Origin: Calothrix sp. PCC 7103
GTDB taxonomy: Bacteria; Cyanobacteriota; Cyanobacteriia; Cyanobacteriales; Nostocaceae
Assembly: GCF_000331305.1 (NCBI RefSeq)
Contig: NZ_KB217478.1
Location: 2,508,151 to 2,572,150 of the forward strand
DNA length: 64,000 nucleotides
Direction of reading: 5' to 3'
A program made the translations under genes and the position numbers. Within the stretch, counting starts at the first letter, position 1; every line of letters begins with the position of its first letter. The notes beneath the pieces were generated by a model. That model was not told where the DNA came from, did not search any database, and saw nothing but the letters and a program-made list of their open reading frames with translations. Shown piece by piece: positions 61,522-64,000 of the stretch.

Positions 61522-62913
61522 TTAACTTCTAGCAATCCCTTCATTACGTGCTGCGCGCTGAACTGCTGCTGCAACGGCGCCTGCTACACGTTCGTCAAAA
61601 ACAGATGGTACTATATGTTCTTTACTCAAGTCTTTAGGGTTGACTAAAGAAGCTATAGCGTTTGCTGCTTCCAAATACATTGATGTAGTTATTGCTTTAG
61701 CACGACAATCTAAGGCGCCGCGAAATACTCCAGGGAATGCCAAAACGTTATTAATTTGGTTGGGGTAGTCGCTGCGTCCTGTTGCCATTACCGCTACATC
61801 TGAACTGACTAATTCAGGTTGAATTTCGGGGATGGGGTTTGCCATTGCAAAAACAATTGAGTCTTTAGCCATTGAACGTACCATTTCTGGAGTTAAAACA
61901 CCTGGTGCGCTGACTCCTATAAATACATCTGCTCCTTGAATGGCACCTGCGAGTGTTCCTTGGGCTTTTACAGCAAACTCGCGTTTTTCTTCGTTTAAGT
62001 CAGTGCGATTTACTGAAAGGATTCCTTTAGAGTCACACATCAATATAGTTTCGGCGCCTGCTTTTTTGAGTAAGCGCGCAATTGCTACACCTGCGGCGCC
62101 TGCACCATTTATAACAATGCGGATTTTTTCCATCGGCTTTTGCACTAATTTTAAGGCATTAAATAGCGCAGCTAAAGTTACAATTGCTGTACCGTGCTGG
62201 TCATCGTGAAAAACCGGAATATCTAATTCTTCGCGCAATCTTTGCTCAATTTCAAAACAACGGGGAGCAGCAATATCCTCTAAATTTACACCTCCAAAAA
62301 CTGGGGCTAAATTTTTAACTGTACGGACAATTTCATCGGTATCCTGTGTTGCCAAACATATGGGGAAAGCATCAATACCAGCAAATTCTTTAAATAGCAT
62401 TGCTTTACCTTCCATTACAGGTAAAGATGCTTCTGCACCTAAATTACCTAACCCTAAAACGGCACTTCCATCTGTAACAATGGCAACAGTATTTCGTTTA
62501 ATGGTAAAATTGTAAACATCATCGGGATTTTCAGCGATAGCGCGGCAAACTCTCCCAACTCCAGGAGTATAAGCCATTGCTAAATCGGATACGCTTTTGA
62601 GCTGAATTCGGCTGGTAATGCTAATTTTGCCACCGCGATGCAAATTAAACGTGCGGTCATACACATCAATAACTTTAATGTCGGGCAAAGCTTTCACCGC
62701 TTGTACTATCGTTTCTGCATGTTCAGTAGAAGCAGCATCAACGGTAATATCACGAGTCGTGACGCTGCGTGTTTGCTCGATTAAATCAATTTGCCCAAAA
62801 TTACCACCGCTTGTAGCAATTGCTTTTGTAACGGTAGCAAGCATTCCCACGCGGTTGGGAATTTCTAGCCGAATCGTTAAACTAAAACTCGAATTAGGTG
62901 TGAGGTCTGCCAT
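61522..62913 (-). CDS. ACT domain-containing NAD(P)-dependent malic enzyme
   Basis: 463 residues. N-terminal ACT domain (RLEIPNRVGMLATVTKAIATSGGNFGQIDL, about 13-42), then malic N-terminal domain with YTPGVGRVCRAIAENP (Tyr near 114) and EGKAMLFKEFAGIDAFPICL (Lys near 169), and an NAD-binding domain with INGAGAAGVAIARLLKKAG. It oxidatively decarboxylates malate to pyruvate. The ACT domain, as in some bacterial forms, may sense an amino acid or other effector. Length fits. A kinase gene lies divergently upstream. Confidence 0.92.
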   Translation of the reverse strand: MADLTPNSSFSLTIRLEIPNRVGMLATVTKAIATSGGNFGQIDLIEQTRSVTTRDITVDAASTEHAETIVQAVKALPDIKVIDVYDRTFNLHRGGKISITSRIQLKSVSDLAMAYTPGVGRVCRAIAENPDDVYNFTIKRNTVAIVTDGSAVLGLGNLGAEASLPVMEGKAMLFKEFAGIDAFPICLATQDTDEIVRTVKNLAPVFGGVNLEDIAAPRCFEIEQRLREELDIPVFHDDQHGTAIVTLAALFNALKLVQKPMEKIRIVINGAGAAGVAIARLLKKAGAETILMCDSKGILSVNRTDLNEEKREFAVKAQGTLAGAIQGADVFIGVSAPGVLTPEMVRSMAKDSIVFAMANPIPEIQPELVSSDVAVMATGRSDYPNQINNVLAFPGVFRGALDCRAKAITTSMYLEAANAIASLVNPKDLSKEHIVPSVFDERVAGAVAAAVQRAARNEGIARS

Positions 62914-63100
62914 GCTCTCTGTTAGATTTTAATATTCAATATTAGAATGGTGAAGGTAACATTTTCTAGCAATGCTTCAAAAACATAAAGCTTAATGGTT
63001 CCGAAAAAACTTTCACTCGATAAAAATCTGTGTAACAATCGAAATCGAACGTAGGATTGACAACTGCGAGCAAAACGTCTCCGATGCAAGGGTTTATTCG

Positions 63101-64000
63101 ATGTTGGAAACAAAGCTCCGAGGACGCTACCAAATTATCCGGGACTTAGGTAAAGGAGGATTTAGCGAGACTTATCTGGCTCTTGATATGGATTTACCTG
63201 GGAATCCTCATTGTGTTGTCAAGCTGCTAAAGCCTATATTTACAGATTCTGAGTCTTTAGAAATTGCCGCGCGTTTGTTTGAGCGTGAAGCTCAAGTACT
63301 ATATAGAGTCGGTACTCACGACCAAATTCCACGACTTTTGGCGCATTTCGAGGAAAATCAAGAGTTTTACCTAGTTCAAGAGTATATTCCCGGAACTCTC
63401 CTCAGTAAAGAATTAGCCAAAGGGCAAAAATGGAGTGAGGAGCAAGCTATTAATTTTTTAAAAGATTTGTTACAGATATTGGAGTTTGTTCATACAGAGC
63501 AAGTTATTCACCGTGATGTTAAGCCAGCAAATCTAATTCGACGTGCCTCTGATAATAAAATTACTTTAATTGATTTCGGCGCCGTTAAAGAAATTACAGC
63601 GGTAATGGAAACAAGTCAGGGTATTACAGTAATTGGTACCCCTGGTTATACACCTGTGGAACAGCGTGATGGTAATCCTAAGTTTAATAGTGATATTTAT
63701 GCTGTGGGAATGACTTGTATTCAAGGACTAACGGGTATAAATCCTGATACGCTACAAAAAAAACCCGAAGTTGTCTGGAATAAGCAGGACGTTAACCCCC
63801 AATTAGCAACAATTATAGATAAAATGGTTTGCCGTGACCATCGGCGCCGATATCAGTCAGTTCCAGAAGTTTTACAAGCACTGTCAAAGCTCGAACAACC
63901 CACACTATTAGAGTCGCTATGGAACACTAAGAAAAAAGTCGTATCAGTATCTGTGATTACTATATTAATAATTTCAGTAGCTTTTTTACCAGTGACGCAT
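63101..64000 (+). CDS. Ser/Thr protein kinase (3' end outside window)
   Basis: The first 300 residues are visible. Gly-rich loop GKGGFSETYLA (about 17-27), catalytic Lys in CVVKLLKP (near 41), HRDVKPANLI (Asp near 138), DFGAVKE and GTPGYTPVEQ (activation segment), then a hydrophobic helix near 281-298 (VVSVSVITILIISVAFLPV) where the window ends. This is a cyanobacterial Hanks kinase of the membrane-anchored kind. The part beyond the membrane helix, often WD40, FGE-sulfatase or another sensor, is not visible. Divergent from the malic enzyme. Confidence 0.9.
   Translation, partial: MLETKLRGRYQIIRDLGKGGFSETYLALDMDLPGNPHCVVKLLKPIFTDSESLEIAARLFEREAQVLYRVGTHDQIPRLLAHFEENQEFYLVQEYIPGTLLSKELAKGQKWSEEQAINFLKDLLQILEFVHTEQVIHRDVKPANLIRRASDNKITLIDFGAVKEITAVMETSQGITVIGTPGYTPVEQRDGNPKFNSDIYAVGMTCIQGLTGINPDTLQKKPEVVWNKQDVNPQLATIIDKMVCRDHRRRYQSVPEVLQALSKLEQPTLLESLWNTKKKVVSVSVITILIISVAFLPVTH

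Noticed and set aside
1-64000. tRNA, rRNA, riboswitch, prophage or insertion sequence
   Set aside because: No cloverleaf with a TTCGA-type T-loop, no rRNA sequence, no transposase or integrase and no known riboswitch core was seen in the gaps.

Overview
The window reads as chromosome from a filamentous, probably heterocyst-forming cyanobacterium of the Nostocales. Marker genes support this: the proton-extrusion protein PxcA, phycocyanobilin:ferredoxin oxidoreductase PcyA, a DevBCA-type exporter, a 'Mo-dependent nitrogenase' family small protein, DUF3370 and DUF3531 proteins, and serine/threonine kinases. Base composition is AT-rich. Intergenic DNA is full of short palindromes and tandem oligonucleotide repeats. 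The canonical cyanobacterial palindrome HIP1 (GCGATCGC) was not seen. GGCGCC occurs instead at about one per 540 bp, and GATC is very rare.

Layout. 1-3.2 kb: the end of a coiled-coil protein, then a large membrane protein with a CPBP (Abi) protease tail. 3.2-4.6 kb (minus): a compact graspetide (omega-ester RiPP) cluster with a precursor carrying seven 13-residue TTxxxxEE-type cores and an ATP-grasp ligase. This is the most interesting system here. 4.8-6.6 kb: a TetR regulator facing a truncated FAD monooxygenase across two inverted-repeat operators. 6.6-11.6 kb: TrmO, beta-carbonic anhydrase, PxcA, amidase. 11.6-17.5 kb (minus): three glycosyltransferases, a PaaK-like adenylating protein and an SH3 protein. 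17.7-24.7 kb: secreted and membrane unknowns, IlvC, an RRM/PII-like gene pair, aldo/keto reductase, a HEAT-like protein, a DUF4349 lipoprotein.

24.7-36.6 kb: membrane-tailed Ser/Thr kinase, tandem SagB-type oxidoreductase, RNase T2, a mini-protein resembling the C-terminus of archaeal-type ProRS, GH57 hydrolase, GlpK, DUF72, a surface barrel-like protein, a pilin-like secreted protein and an orphan sugar ABC permease. 36.7-46.1 kb: histidine kinase, RsmG, a HigBA-like toxin-antitoxin pair, DUF3370, Nudix, DUF3531, a TPR protein, an orphan ABC ATPase and PcyA. 46.7-64 kb: DevBCA, a membrane-anchored unknown, HAD phosphatase, CNNM/CorC protein, Mfd (with tandem-repeat insertions), HicB-like and HNH genes, an FAD monooxygenase, the nitrogenase-associated small protein, creatininase, BrnT/BrnA remnants, an ACT-malic enzyme and the start of another Ser/Thr kinase.

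Genes are mostly single or in short runs, separated by repeats. Several convergent pairs are closed by hairpins that overlap stop codons. At least five decayed genes (FAD monooxygenase, its out-of-frame fusion partner, a GNAT fragment, a start-less fragment, BrnT/BrnA) point to ongoing gene loss. No tRNA, rRNA, CRISPR array, transposase or phage gene was recognised.
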